Source: Hirudo medicinalis
Lineage: Eukaryota > Annelida > Clitellata > Hirudinida > Hirudinidae
Length of the DNA: 49,515 nt
Direction: 5' to 3'
NCBI GenBank assembly: GCA_011800805.1
Contig: MPNW01000376.1
Span: forward strand, 32,071-81,585
Shown here: piece by piece, positions 24,701-35,822 of the stretch
Position numbering within the stretch: the first letter of the stretch is position 1
Layout of the letters: every line of letters begins with the position of its first letter
Program-made: the position numbers and the translations under genes
The notes under the pieces: generated by a model
Database searches by the model: none
What the model was told of the DNA's origin: nothing
Seen by the model: the letters and a program-made list of their open reading frames with translations, nothing else

Positions 24701-25067
24701 ATAAATAGAAAATATCATTTTGCATGTTTAGTTGCTTCATCTTACCTCCATTCTTGTTCTTCATGCCAATGGTTCCTCCACAATAAAGGACCAAAACAAA
24801 CTTTGTTCTGTCTTCCTGGCCTCCATAAAGACTCAGATTTTTGGCTTTGTGATTTAATTCAGAGCTGAGACTCGAACAGGAATCCGTGGACCCAGAATTC
24901 ATGATATTCAAAATGGTCTGAGATTCAGTTCGAGGGATATCTGAAGGTCTGGATCTCCCTTCAGTCATCTTGTTTTTAAAGGCAAAGTTGCTCAAACGGG
25001 CATCAGTGAACGAGCCATGGTAAGAACCATTGGATTGCGGCTTATTGAAATTTATGTAATTTGACAT
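18710..25067 (-). CDS. ASPG: L-asparaginase/60-kDa lysophospholipase with ankyrin repeats, 13 exons, one frameshift
   Basis: The family hydrolyses asparagine to aspartate in the cytoplasm; mammalian ASPG also has reported lysophospholipase activity. Exons: 25067-24746, 24576-24450, 24141-24030, 23187-23063, 22743-22660, 22387-22261, 22109-21997, 21414-21229, 21047-20934, 20714-20598, 20349-20254, 19378-19131, 18986-18710. All phases fit except that of exon 4, which is 125 nt and should be 126. With that base the product would be 682 aa. An extra N-terminal segment of about 90 residues precedes YCGGTIG (catalytic Thr99); HGTDT gives Thr202-Asp203; then [16 protein letters not shown] and VISGYDMT follow in AnsA-like order. 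Ankyrin repeats with DGRTPLH and EGRTPLH are in exons 12-13. An in-frame TAA at 25098-25100 supports the chosen ATG. Confidence 0.95.
20042..20132. repeat. 13-bp tandem repeat, 7 copies
   Basis: AAATCCACTTATT repeated seven times with one mismatch, in intron 11 of the asparaginase gene. Confidence 0.95.
23071..23082 (-). other. Single-base deletion in ASPG exon 4
   Basis: Exon 4 ends ATCATC-TCACCGGTTCTCAG before its GT donor. Adding one C after ATCATC would give the conserved Ile-Ile-Leu-Thr-Gly-Ser-Gln and restore phase with exon 5. As written the frame shifts and meets TAA in exon 5 after about 243 residues. On the plus strand the difference is a single G where GG is expected, a common indel context. 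Confidence 0.85.
23738..23855. repeat. 27-bp tandem repeat, about 4 copies
   Basis: The unit AAAATTGAAAAGATTATTTT plus TGTTTTA is repeated about four times, decaying at the right. Because 27 is divisible by three it yields a nine-residue periodic frame. It lies in intron 3 of the asparaginase gene. Confidence 0.93.
23976..23993. repeat. 18-bp perfect palindrome
   Basis: TGAATTCCTAGGAATTCA is its own reverse complement. It lies 37 bases from the donor of asparaginase exon 3, inside the intron. No function is evident. Confidence 0.8.
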
Positions 25068-25080
25068 TTCTGGGCTTTTG

Positions 25081-25422
25081 ATGCTAACTCTAAGACCTTA
25101 CGCTTTCACTAAAAGTTTGGATCTGCGAAGAATGGATGAAAGGCTCACAGAGAAGACGACTGATTGCGTAAAATCAATAAACAGCAGCCTCAAAAAATTT
25201 CAACTTCAGAGATGCAAGAAACATTTTCGTTCGACCTTAACCGCTTTTAAACAAAATTTAGACATATTGCATATTCATGAGAATTTCAAGCAATATTACG
25301 TCAGCTATTTCAAGCAACCAATGAGAAGCCATGAAAATGAGGAGGTTCCTCAATTGCAGCAAATAACTCCTTCCTATTGGTCACTCCCTTGCAAAAAAAA
25401 ATTATTTTATTTCTTCTATTAA
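25081..25422 (+). CDS. Small ORF head-to-head with ASPG, unknown
   Basis: An ATG-initiated frame of 113 codons begins 13 bases upstream of the asparaginase ATG on the opposite strand. The predicted peptide is basic in its first half (many Lys/Arg), with no signal peptide, no membrane segment and no motif I recognise. Such a length without stops is uncommon in AT-rich sequence, but the frame overlaps what should be the 5' UTR and promoter of ASPG. It may be chance, a bidirectional-promoter gene or an exon. Confidence 0.22.
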   Translation: MLTLRPYAFTKSLDLRRMDERLTEKTTDCVKSINSSLKKFQLQRCKKHFRSTLTAFKQNLDILHIHENFKQYYVSYFKQPMRSHENEEVPQLQQITPSYWSLPCKKKLFYFFY

Positions 25423-25935
25423 AAAAAAACATTGCTTTCAAAAGAGGTTATTTAATTAGGATTTATTCTTGCTATTTTTATTTTTAATTGAATTGAAAGC
25501 ATGCACAGCAGCTCCATTGTGCTTCTTCGCAGTTGAAATCGTTGCTAAGCAGATACGTTGCCTTTATGTGGGTCTGTTTGAGCTATTTCGATGTTTTTCT
25601 TTAGAACTTTTGACTTTCAAATTAGGGACGATTGGTTCCAGAAAATAAATTTTCTCTTTTTTTGTTTTACATAACACATTAAATAAATCTTATGTTAAAG
25701 AGCTGGGGGAAATCGTTGGGGAGTATAGTCAGTCCAACATAGAATGCATATTTTATTCAAAATTGTTGTATATCAAGCAATGAAATGTATTCTTATTTTG
25801 ACATTACATCACTTTATCACATATAAAACATCTTGCAAAATTTGGACTTCCTAGAATAAAAATTAAACTGTTTTTAAGTATATAGTAATCATTTACTTAA
25901 AAGTGGAAAAGATTTTGAAATATGAAAAGAGATTA
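25423..25935. other. Intergenic, nothing recognised
   Basis: AT-rich unique sequence with no gene or repeat that I can support. Confidence 0.5.
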
Positions 25936-26246
25936 AACATCACAAATTTTGGCAGAGTTCAGTGGGCCAAAACCATGCTATCTAACAAAAAAGGTTGGAC
26001 CAACATAATTTTTTCTGTTGAAAAGAATTCAATCTAGGTGGACCTGATGGTTATCAGTTTTATTGGCATGAACTCGGATTAGAGAAGGAGTCATTTTATA
26101 GTAGAAATCATGGATCTCGAACAGTCATGATTTGGGCAGGAATGATGGATTCACTGGTCTATCCTTTATACAAGGAAAGCTTGAAATAAACTGGAAACAG
26201 ACTTTATAAAAAAAATAATTTTGTCGATGGACAAAAGATGCTTTGA
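25936..26246 (+). pseudogene. Degraded Tc1/mariner (Tc3-like) transposase fragment
   Basis: One plus-strand frame reads EFNLGGPDGYQFYWHEL, then RTVMIWAGMMDS and PLYKESLK. This is the second-aspartate region of Tc1/Tc3 transposases ('SDEKKFNLDGPDGF.YYWHDL...GSVMIWG'). The catalytic SDE has become a TGA-Lys context and there are at least four in-frame stops. No terminal inverted repeats were found. It is an inactive relic. Confidence 0.75.
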
Positions 26247-28456
26247 AATAATAGAAAAAATGGAAATATAATTTCATATTAACTGACTTTTTGTGTCAGA
26301 AAAATAAATTTTTGTTAATATTGAGTTGACGTTTCCTTTCTATCTTTTGGCACCGCAAAAACACTTTGAAATTTTTTACCCAGTTTGAAAATAATATTTC
26401 ACCAAATTCAAAACATAACTTTTGAAGTGCTATGTACACAACATACTAAAATTTGAGTAATTTTAGTAACATATTGGATGTTTCGTCAGAAAACGAGTAC
26501 TTTCTATTTTGGATCGAGTGTGCTTCTATTTCCTGTTTTCTACTCATTTGATTGTCAAACCTGCTTTCCACTGAACATTCCGTGTTAAAAATAACGACGT
26601 TATTCATTATGGTCTTATCAGGCCACAACAAAACAATGTTAATATTGAGAGTTCTTCTGGAAATTTCCATAATTTTCCACAACTGCAGACAAATAATGCA
26701 TTTATTGTATAATGATTGTATTTATTTTCAGACGTAAGTAATTTGACCAATAATTGGTCTCATGTTAAATATCACACTTGATATTTCAAAGCGAGGAAAG
26801 TCAAATTCAAGCAGCCAAAATGATGGTGAAACCATTTCTAATTTTGACTGATTATGTCTTAATAGTTCCCGAATATCTTCAAACAACTTGTTCGATGTTT
26901 TGTGACAAGTTGGCGAATAAATAGGTAAAACCTTTTCGTTCGAATAAATGGGGAAAATTCCGAAGTAAAAAGTTCAAAACCTCAACAGGGTCAGAGTCGA
27001 GTTCAAGGTGTGAAGCAACTTTGAAGTCGTTGCAAGGGTTGGACGATTTTAACTCACTCAAAATAAATGTACAAACAAATGAAACAAATAAATGTCTCCA
27101 TCCAAGCAAAGGTTGCTCTTTGATAAACGATTGCTCCTTTTGTTTCTAATTGAAACAACCACACTTTTTTATAACTGCGCTTGGTTATTTATTTAATTAA
27201 GTATAAATGAAATCATTACATAAATAAATATTCAATAAATAGAATACAATTTGTCATAAGTTATTGAATCAATCCAAAGAATTAAAATTGTCCTAAAATT
27301 CTTAGGAAATTGAAGATCGTGATTTGACGGGAAACATTCCACTGACGCAAAGCAGAGCAGTGACGACCCGAGAACAAGAAATGATGTTTTTCTGCCTTCA
27401 CACTTTGAACATCCCGAACTTAAAAAAGCTCTCAAAACAAAAACAACTGGAAACACAAGAAATATTTCATTCTCTTCGTCAATTGTAGGTGCTTGTTTAG
27501 ATGGAGAATGTTAATTGAGAAATAAATTAATATTTTACGTTAATTTAATCACGTTAATATTGATCATTAGCGTAACCCTAACAACTTGATTGTAATCATT
27601 CCTCGTAATGTTCTTGACGTACCGCTTGTTACGTAAGTTCATGGGCATGATGTTGTTGTTGTTGTTGTTGTTCGAACATCTAATGTGATCCCGTCCCATA
27701 CATCACTCCAACTACGTAGCAACAAAGATTTCTGAAAGCAATAATATTGTTCTCTTATGTAAACTGCTCTGTAAATAAGAGGCACAGCTTGATTAAACCC
27801 GATTTCATTTGACCTATGTATGACCTGACATATATTTGTTATTTTGTCTTGGTAATCAAAAATAATTGAACAATTGGCCACAAAAGCTTGTGTTTTCGTA
27901 GTAGAAACATGAACATTTTTCGTCTGACATAGATTCGATAAATGGTTTTTTCAAAACTATTTTCAAAACTATTTTATTTGGACTTTGAACTTTTGTGAAA
28001 CTTTTTTTTTCAGGAATGTTGAGTTAGTTTCATGGCAAGGAATGTAATTTGTTCGGCAAGACATCTTCAACTGGTCTCATCTGCCGCTTCCTTGCAGTTG
28101 TTTCTCGCGTGTTATTTCCTTCCATTTGTTGTTTCAATTGCATCTCAATTCTTAATTTATTTTAGAAACAAACATCAAGTAACCAAGTTGTTCTCGTAAG
28201 CCTCTTTGTTTCCCAAATAAGTATCAGATAATTAATGGATAGTTTAGTTACGAGTCTTTAAGATCTTATCTAATTTCAAATTCTTTCAAGTGAATATCCT
28301 TAGAGTCATTAAAATACCAATTGCCTTGGAATGCATTGAAAATTGATTTCAAAGTAATTTTTCCTGCTATCGAATGTCTCTATCGAATGTTTGTCTTCTG
28401 AAAGTTGAAATGAAGAGATTTGAACTTCTAGAATCCACACCTTTGAAGTTCTAATA
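26247..28456. other. Intergenic, weak ORFs only
   Basis: The best open frame lies on the minus strand (27109 to 26879). It has a hydrophobic stretch WRHLFVSFVCTFIL followed by a protein-like hydrophilic segment. It has no ATG, and the open frame runs back to a TAG that looks like a splice acceptor (GGTTGTTTCAATTAG, near 27150). It could be the terminal exon of a small secreted protein, but no first exon was found. A TTG microsatellite lies at 27645-27672. Confidence 0.3.
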
Positions 28457-28507
28457 ATAGTTAATTTATAATGCGCCATTTGCATAGCGTCAGAGGCGCC
28501 TAAGGGT
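28457..28507 (-). mobile_element. SINE 3' tail fragment
   Basis: On the minus strand, GCGCCTCTGACGCTATGCAA and the following GGCGCATTATAAATT match the tail of the SINE at 6430-6603. Only the 3' end is present, as expected of a 5'-truncated copy. Confidence 0.6.
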
Positions 28508-29286
28508 TCTGATTTGTTTCGTAGCTTAAATAACCAACGCAACAAGATATATTCGGACTCATTTATCATTTCGCTATGTTTTAACTTAGCATGACAAATA
28601 ATTTAACTCTTGGCTTAGACAAGTTGAATATTTTGAAATAATGTACTTGTTATAAACTTATTATGTCATACAATTTACAAATCTGCTTATCATAAATTCT
28701 TAACCGCTGAGAGTTTTCGCGATGACGTTGTTGAGCAAAGGGAAAGGTCGCATAAGCAAAGCAATCTTGGATCTTAAATCCTAGATCTCCAATGTTTGTC
28801 TCCCAGGAAGTACAAACAAAGACGAGTGGAAAGCTGGATGAGGTTTAGAAATTGGAAACGTATTTGCACACTTGAGACCAAAAATGTCCACTTCCATTGG
28901 CACAAAAGTCACCTTCTTCCAGCGCTTTCAGGTGTTGTTTGTTCAATTCATTTCTGCAAAACAACATCCTCAGCCAGGCATTTTATGGATAAATTCAATA
29001 GAAAAAACCTGCATAAATGTTGGCATTAATTTAAATATTTTAATGAATTGCGAGGTGTTCTAATTATAAAGTTGTTTTGTTTTTTGAAAACATTTATTAA
29101 TTAAAGTTATATTTTAATCATGTATATCAGATATATGTTCATATCTTTATTTTATTAATATAAAATAAATTTAGAAAAAATACTATATATTTAGTCATGA
29201 ATGCTGTTGATTTTAAGAAATAAATATCAAGTCAAATAATTTAAGAAGATATTACACTTTAAGTCAAACATAATCAAAACTAAGTA
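28508..29286. other. Intergenic, nothing recognised
   Basis: Short overlapping plus-strand frames near 28796-29063 carry no family signature. AT-rich otherwise. Confidence 0.45.
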
Positions 29287-29540
29287 AGGGCGTGTTTATT
29301 TTAAGAAATATGAGTTGCTCGGCTCTCAGGCAGCAATTGACTCCTGTCATCTGAGGGTACATCTCCAGCAGTGCTGAAAAGTCGCTCACTTGCAACACTG
29401 CTCGATGGAGATTTCAAGTAATGCCCACTCACTCAGAAGTGAGCGCCATGAATTATGGCACCACAGTGTCAATGGTTATCTTCACGTTTTATGGTTGGTT
29501 CACCAAAGTAAATTTCCATTTCAACATCCACTTTTGACTT
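29287..29540 (-). pseudogene. hAT transposase C-terminal (dimerisation domain) fragment
   Basis: Reading the minus strand with small frameshifts gives VDVEMEIYFGEPTIKRED, then SERLFSTAGDVPSDDRSQLL and AEQLIFLKIN. This is the hAT dimerisation region ('E...YL.EP.I.R..DPL..W', 'PSERLFSTAGDV...RN.L', 'LIFLK.N'). At least two frameshifts and a stop break it. The upstream part of the transposase would fall in the tetranucleotide repeat and N at 29542, and was not found beyond it. Confidence 0.8.
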
Positions 29541-29649
29541 ANTCACTCACTCACTCACACACTCACTCACTCACTCACTCACTCACTCACTCACTCACTC
29601 ACTCACTCACTCACTCACTCACTCACTCACTCACTCACTCATTCATTCA
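29541..29649. repeat. (TCAC)n tetranucleotide repeat with an N
   Basis: About 25 TCAC units, ending in TCAT units. An unresolved base sits at 29542, so the array length is uncertain. Periodic Thr/His/Ser/Leu frames here are artefacts. Confidence 0.95.
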
Positions 29650-30286
29650 TTCTATGATGTGAAGAGTTCAAACCTTCCTTTCACATTGAGTCTCTTTTAA
29701 GAATCACCAAAAATTACAAAAGGCTAAATAATAGGTAAACATAGCAGGACCAAACCAATGATTGTTTGTTGTAAAGCAACTTATTATGTTGAATGACATT
29801 CTCACGATGTCGAAATGCGTTTCATTTTACATATTAAGTCTTTTAAATTGTGCAAAAACCACTCCTAGGTAAATAACAGGAAAATATTTTGATACATAAT
29901 ATTTTACAACACGTTGTGCAATGGCCACTTCTCATTTGTGCAAAGTTTTCAATACTTTCAAAAACCGTTTTTTTTTTCAATGTTTTTTTCAAGGTTTAAT
30001 AAATATTTCCAATTTATTCCAATAATAAATAAAGTTGGCATCTCATCATGTATTTGTCAATAATTTTGGACTATTCGTCCTTATTACTCTTTAAAACAGG
30101 AAAACGTGAACAGTAACATTTTTGTTGAGGTGGAATATTACCTCACCAGTGTTTGAGAATTAACAGTCGTTCTTCTTAAGTGATTCTTTTTGACTTCTTT
30201 TGAAAATCCACAACATCTTTAACTTAACTCTGCGTTTTCATAAGTGATTGAGAGACCCATGCAAATACAATAGCAAAGTTATGCAT
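29650..30286. other. Intergenic, nothing recognised
   Basis: AT-rich unique sequence with no supported feature. Confidence 0.5.
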
Positions 30287-30430
30287 AGGGCCGCCGACAG
30301 AAATTTCGGGCCCCAAGACATAGCGGCCACATCCCCCTATGTTATGTTAATTTGGTTTTAAAACACGGGCGGCGAGCCCAAAATAAATTGCCGGTCTCCT
30401 GGGCACTTTCCTTCCTACCCCCCGTCGACT
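30287..30430 (+). mobile_element. MITE-like element, GGGCCGCCGACAGAAATTTC terminus
   Basis: The left end reads AGGGCCGCCGACAGAAATTT followed by CGGGCCCC. The right side, read in reverse, has GCCCAGGAGACCGGCAATTT, a partial match to the same terminus. A second copy of the left end occurs at 44126-44160. There is no coding capacity, so this is probably a non-autonomous DNA transposon. Class and exact right border are uncertain. Confidence 0.55.
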
Positions 30431-31344
30431 GGGTCCTGGTTATGAATCAGCATTTAAAACAATTTTTTTAAATTTCCAAGTGAATAAGATTGTTGTGCAA
30501 GATTAGTTAGCAAGGACTGTTATTTTTAATTAGTCTATTTTAATCCAGGTTAATCATATTAATTGATCGAACCACTTTGACTTCTTTATCCACAGCCGAC
30601 TTGTGGTTAATTATTATTGCTGTTTATCTCTTATATGTTTATCTCAGGTACAACCTAATTTCAATACAGCTGATTGTCAATTATCCGTACGTCTGATGAC
30701 TTCAAAAATGTGTAGAGGCAATGTCATCCAGAAGTGAAAAAAACATGATTGTTATCTGATGACATTTTAAAGAACATTTTTGACTTCCAGTTGCATCAAA
30801 ATTGCCCCAACCAAAGAATCTAAAATTTATTTATTTTTCAAATCTCAACTAGTCCTGAGATCAACGATGTTGTTATGAATAATGTGATAACATTACTTAA
30901 AGGAAGGAATATTAATAATTATTGTTATACGGTGACTGATGCTTGACGTACATTCACACATTGCGATGTTAAATGACATAAAACAATTCTATAAATGGGG
31001 TGATGTGAACCCCATTGATGGCCAGAACGACACTAGACATGTTTCAGACAATTCTTGGAATTTACGCCTACGGTGACATGACTAGAAAAAATGATCAAAT
31101 CAAAATTTTAACATTTTAGCACTAAAATGTTTCAATAATAATCAGATCTTTAACTTGATTTTGTATCGATCTATTTTTGCGCTGATCTGTTTTTATGCTG
31201 GTTATCGAAACAAGCTCACAATGTGAAAATTTCAAATACCAGGTTATTCTACAAATTATAGTTATATTGAAAGTGATTTAAATTAAAGCGAAACTTTGTG
31301 ATGGTTTCAAGCGTAAAAATTATAAATATGTAATTGTTTTGTAG
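30431..31344. other. Intergenic, nothing recognised
   Basis: AT-rich sequence without supported genes or repeats. Confidence 0.5.
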
Positions 31345-31462
31345 TTCATTTATATAGCGCTCCCTCCCAGGAGCCTGTGGCGGTACAAGCTGTATTACGA
31401 CGCAGTAAGACAGCTCCATCATTGCCGCATGCTGAAGTTCAAACCTGAGCCAACTTACTTGC
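31345..31462 (-). mobile_element. tRNA-derived SINE, second copy
   Basis: On the minus strand an A-box GTTGGCTCAGGTTTGAA is followed by a degenerate B-box region, the body CCACAGGCTCCTGGGAGG and the tail GAGCGCTATATAAATGAAC. Body and tail align with the copy at 6430-6603. Confidence 0.7.
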
Positions 31463-32043
31463 AAGTCATGATAAATGTTTGTTATTAATGTACCGAGAAA
31501 ACATCACAATGGCTGGTTGTATGCCTACTACCTGTAATATATTCATAAAATAAGCACAATCCTATAAAAGATTCCTATAAAGATTTAAAAAAAAAATCTT
31601 TTAATCATGAATGCCGAAGTTTGGATTTTGTAGATTTAGAGATGCTTATAATTAGGTAAAGATAATATTATCAAATATTTTCAGTGTAATTAACATTGTG
31701 TAATGCTAGAACTATCCATTATGTAATGCTCCCAATCGACAAGTTGTACTTGTTAACACTCTAACCATGTCGTCATTAGAATGTAAATTCCTAACTTAAT
31801 TAGTAACATCAGTAAACTTCAGGTAGGGAAACAGCTGAACAAAAGCTGATTTCTCACATATCAGCATAAATTCACCTACAGTGGCGTATTGATTAATCCC
31901 AAAGTGTGTTTGATTTAATTTCCATTTGAATGCATTTCTTTTGAAAGAATTCGTTTGCTTTGAGAACTTCCAAGAAAAGAAACAGGATGTGAAATTTTAT
32001 CGAATTACGTAATTTCCCAGACATAATTCATTCAACATGAATC
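31463..32043. other. Upstream region of the NIDO/AMOP/vWD gene
   Basis: No gene seen. It should contain the distal promoter of the gene that starts near 32075. Confidence 0.5.
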
Positions 32044-32050
32044 TATAAAA
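32044..32050 (+). promoter_or_regulatory. TATA box
   Basis: TATAAAA followed about 30 bases later by the presumed start of a short leader exon, which ends at a consensus donor CAAG|GTAAGT (exon end 32131). The leader intron runs to an acceptor shortly before the ATG at 32349. Confidence 0.6.
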
Positions 32051-32348
32051 ATGGAACTTCTGCACCAAGTGACTACAATGTGCACACTTTCTTCAGACGA
32101 AGAACTTCTACGACTACAATTCCTTCACAAGGTAAGTGGTCTCCGAAACTATACCAACTGTAGCGGTAATAAAAATCTATTCTAAAATTTGAATTAAATC
32201 TATGAAGACTCTGAGTTGAATTTTTATAGTGTAAATTGTTTAAAATAAAATTTATGGACTGATAATTCGTTAATTAAAAAAATATTTATTTTTAGTGATT
32301 ATTATTTTTCAAATTTTAAATAAAGCCTAAAAGAAGAGATTAAAAAGG

Positions 32349-35315
32349 ATGGAACCAATTGGAATGTGAGTATCGCTTTGAACATTATGAGTATTTTAAA
32401 TTTTGCCTCAGAACTTTAAAATATCATCGAATTATTAACAAATTTAAAAGTTTATTAGTAAGGAAACATTTACTTAATTTAAATCCGGCAGCTTCCTAGC
32501 ATTCACATTCATATGGACTTCAACCCCTACTCATGGAGTAGTGTTTTATCCTTTCGGAAGTGGCACAAACGATTTGGCTCTGGCAAGACAAGATGATGCT
32601 TTCACAACAATTCCACTGTCTTTCGATATTCCTTTCTTTGGAGAACTGTTCAGAGCAATCCACGTAAGCACAAATGGAATTATATTCTTTGGCAGAGGAA
32701 GTACTGCATTCGTTCCTTCTCCTTTTCCACTAAGTGAAACGAGATGCGTGGCAGCTTATTGGGTCGACAGCGATCCAAGAGAAGGTGGAGATGTATTTTA
32801 TAGAGAAGTATTCGATCCTGATCTTTTGGCATCAATTTCAAATGAAATCCGATCAAAATATGTGACCTACTCTTCTTTCAGAAGTTCGTGGGCTTTTATT
32901 GTAACCTTTAATGATGTTCCTCGATTCGGTTGCAGAGGAAACTCTCAATACCCATGCAATAAAGTCGTTAATCATCAGACCATCCTCACCAGCAACGGCA
33001 TCGACTCTTTTGTTATTTTTCTTTACGACAAACTCGGATATGACTTTGCCCAAATCGGATTCAATGCTGGGGATGGGAAGCGATATTTCTTGGTACCCAA
33101 TTCAAATACTGCAAATATTTCCACATATGCTCTCCAAGAAAGCAACGTGGGTGAAGCAGGAAAGTGGATGTTTTCGATAACCAGTGAGATTACAAGTGTT
33201 TGCAGTTCTAGCGGCCTGTTGGAAGTTTATCCCAAAAAAGTGTTTTATTTTGGAGGTCAAGAAATACTGATTACCGGTCCTTGTTTTCAAACAAATCAGA
33301 CATTTATAAATGTGGAATTTGGAGAAATTGCCATAAATTGTTCACTGCTTGACAGCCTCAAAGTTCAATGCGTATCTCCTTACATCGATAATATTGGAAT
33401 GATTCCATTAATTATCCGCTATGAAGACAAGAATTATACAAGTTTCATCATAACACACGATGAAAATGACGAGATTGTGAACTTTTCAAATTTTCAAGTA
33501 AACAGGGGAAGCATCGATGCAACTTTTACTCTCAACTGGAATGTTACAACAAATGAAAACTACACTCTGCTCAGTGGTGTTCAGGAAGACATTGAAATTG
33601 ATGCCAATGGAAACGTTGTTGGTTTCAGTAGACAGCAGGTATCCCTCAAAGTGCCGAACATTGGAACTTTTGATTTTCAACCAAGTCAATTTGGAACTCC
33701 AACTCGATTGAAAAGGAGCATCTTACCATTAATAAGGAAGGTTCTTGTTTTTGTAGGTAAAGCCTATTTTAGACATGTTGTTTTGGACAATGAATTGCAA
33801 TTTTCTTGTGACGTTTGGTACAACCTACAACCAAACGAGCAGGAAATGGAAAGAATAAAGGACAGAGAATCCAGACGAAATCCATGCCAACCGTCAGTTC
33901 CGCCAAACTTTCCTGTTACTTTGCCAGGAAATTTTGAAAGAGACGATGCTTGTCATCCCTCGAAAAAAATCCTTTTCTATTTCAGTTTGTGTTCAATTTT
34001 TCATCCCGGCGCTAAGGGCTGCTACAGAAGCACAAACAATCCCGACAACATCGCAACACAATGCTGCTACAACAGCGACAATCAACTGCTAATAGGACCT
34101 CCTGGTGGTGGAACCTTAGATATGTACGATTCAAACAAGTCTAAATTCAAGCATTTCATGAAGGATGTTTTTCCATATCTTCTTTGCTGCAAATTGACAT
34201 CCAAATGCGACAAATACTATGAAAAACGTCCTTCGGTAGACTCGAGATATTTTGTTCCACCAGTTGTGAGGAGAGCTAACGGAGATCCTCATTTTGTCAC
34301 CATGGATAACACGTCTTATGACTTCAACCCTGTTGGAGAATTTATATATTTACAAGCTCCTGAATTAACTGTTCAAGTCAGAATAACTCAGTATGTCGAC
34401 AATACTGGGATCCAAAAACAAGGCAGTTACTTTTCAGCGTTTGTCATAAAATCTTCAGCTTCAGAAGTGGTACAAGTAGAATTAACTGCCCTTAAATCCT
34501 TGAAAGTGAAAGTTGGAAACGATTTCTTGTACTCTGGAGTGTGGTCCTTTGGCAACATCAGCATAGACTTTTCCAACAGCACAAATGTTTATGTCGAATC
34601 GTCTCTTGGCTTAAAACTGCAAATTCAAGCTTTAAATGGATTGCTTCACTCAATCGTCATGCTGGAGCAGCGGCTTAAAGGAAAAGTGTACGGTTTGATT
34701 GGAAATTGGGATGACAATCCAGAAAACGATCTCATGCTGCCCAATAAAACTTTTATTCCTATAAATTCTTCTACCTACGACATTCATTATCAGTTTGGGA
34801 TGATATGGGCAACTAATGAATCCACGTCCTTGTTCTCTTATCCTGAGGGATTATCTTGGAGAGATTATCAGAATGCAAACTTTGTTCCATTCTTTGGCAT
34901 TCCTCCACCAGATTCCAGATGCAATGGAGACATGAGTTGCCTTTTTGATCTTTATGTCACTGGGAACGTCAATGTTGCTCTGTCGAACATTGTGGTTAAA
35001 AAGCAAGCCAATGATGTTGAAACCTTGTACAAAGAAATCAGTGAAACCTGTCTTCTGAATGTCAACATCTCGAATGGCAAAGTTCAACTAATTTATAATA
35101 CGACCGATTTGACAAACGTGGTTTATCAGATCAGTTGCAATTCAGGATATCAACTTTCAGGCAGTGAAAGAGTCACATGCATCAAGGGAAAACTTTCTGA
35201 AAGTATAGGAACCTGTAACAAGTTTATACCAGTTTCTTCTGCCAATTTTATTGCATCAGGATTTGGAATTATATTTTTATTTGGTCTGAATAATCTTGTG
35301 ATTTGGGCTCAATGA
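32349..35315 (+). CDS. NIDO-IPT-AMOP-vWD-sushi surface protein (Mesh/SUSD2-like)
   Basis: Coding starts in a 17-nt exon (32349-32365; donor GTGAGT) and continues in one large exon (32492-35315) after a CCGGCAG acceptor, giving 946 aa. The joined start MEPIGIFLAFTFIWTS is a signal peptide. Order by residue: NIDO (about 25-240, HVSTNGIIFF), IPT/TIG (about 248-325), a furin-type site RLKRS (411-415), AMOP (about 465-570, several Cys pairs), vWD (about 600-790) opening with GDPHF, and one sushi domain (about 859-915). A hydrophobic C-terminus (924-946) follows with almost nothing after it, which suggests a GPI anchor rather than a transmembrane helix with a tail. The domain order is that of Drosophila Mesh and vertebrate SUSD2. 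GDPH is an Asp-Pro self-cleavage motif in related vWD domains. The role is probably adhesion or cell junction, by inference. Confidence 0.92.
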
Positions 35316-35816
35316 AATTTAACGCACATTTGAACTTTGATTTAGAAGCATCCGAATTATTCGATGAGTTTAATATTTAAATTTAGTAATTGTTAGTGCA
35401 AATGCAACAATATTCTCTAAAAACATTGTGTTGACATCACTATACTTGAAAATTATTGTCTGAGGCTTATTTTTTTATTAATTTTTGATTTGACTAATTA
35501 CTTGTTGCATTTTATTCTTGATGACTAAAAATATATCTTTATCTATATGTCTTCGTACTGCATTTTTAATGTCATAGCATAACATAAAATACTTCCTATA
35601 TATTAGATTAAAATATTCCACAATATAAAATACTCCATAAGAGTATTAAAATAAGAGCGTATTAAAATTTGGTTTGTTGTGATTAGAATTGTATTACTAA
35701 ACAGATATTTCCTTTAGATTTACTTTAGATTTCCTAGATTAGCATCTGTATTTGTTTGAAATTTCGGCCTGTTTTTAATAATGATTCCCCGCAATATGTT
35801 TTGATGCATGCTCTTA

Positions 35817-35822
35817 AATAAA
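35817..35822 (+). terminator. PolyA signal AATAAA of the NIDO/AMOP/vWD gene
   Basis: Canonical hexamer about 500 bases past the stop codon at 35313-35315; the intervening sequence is AT-rich and non-coding. Confidence 0.5.
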
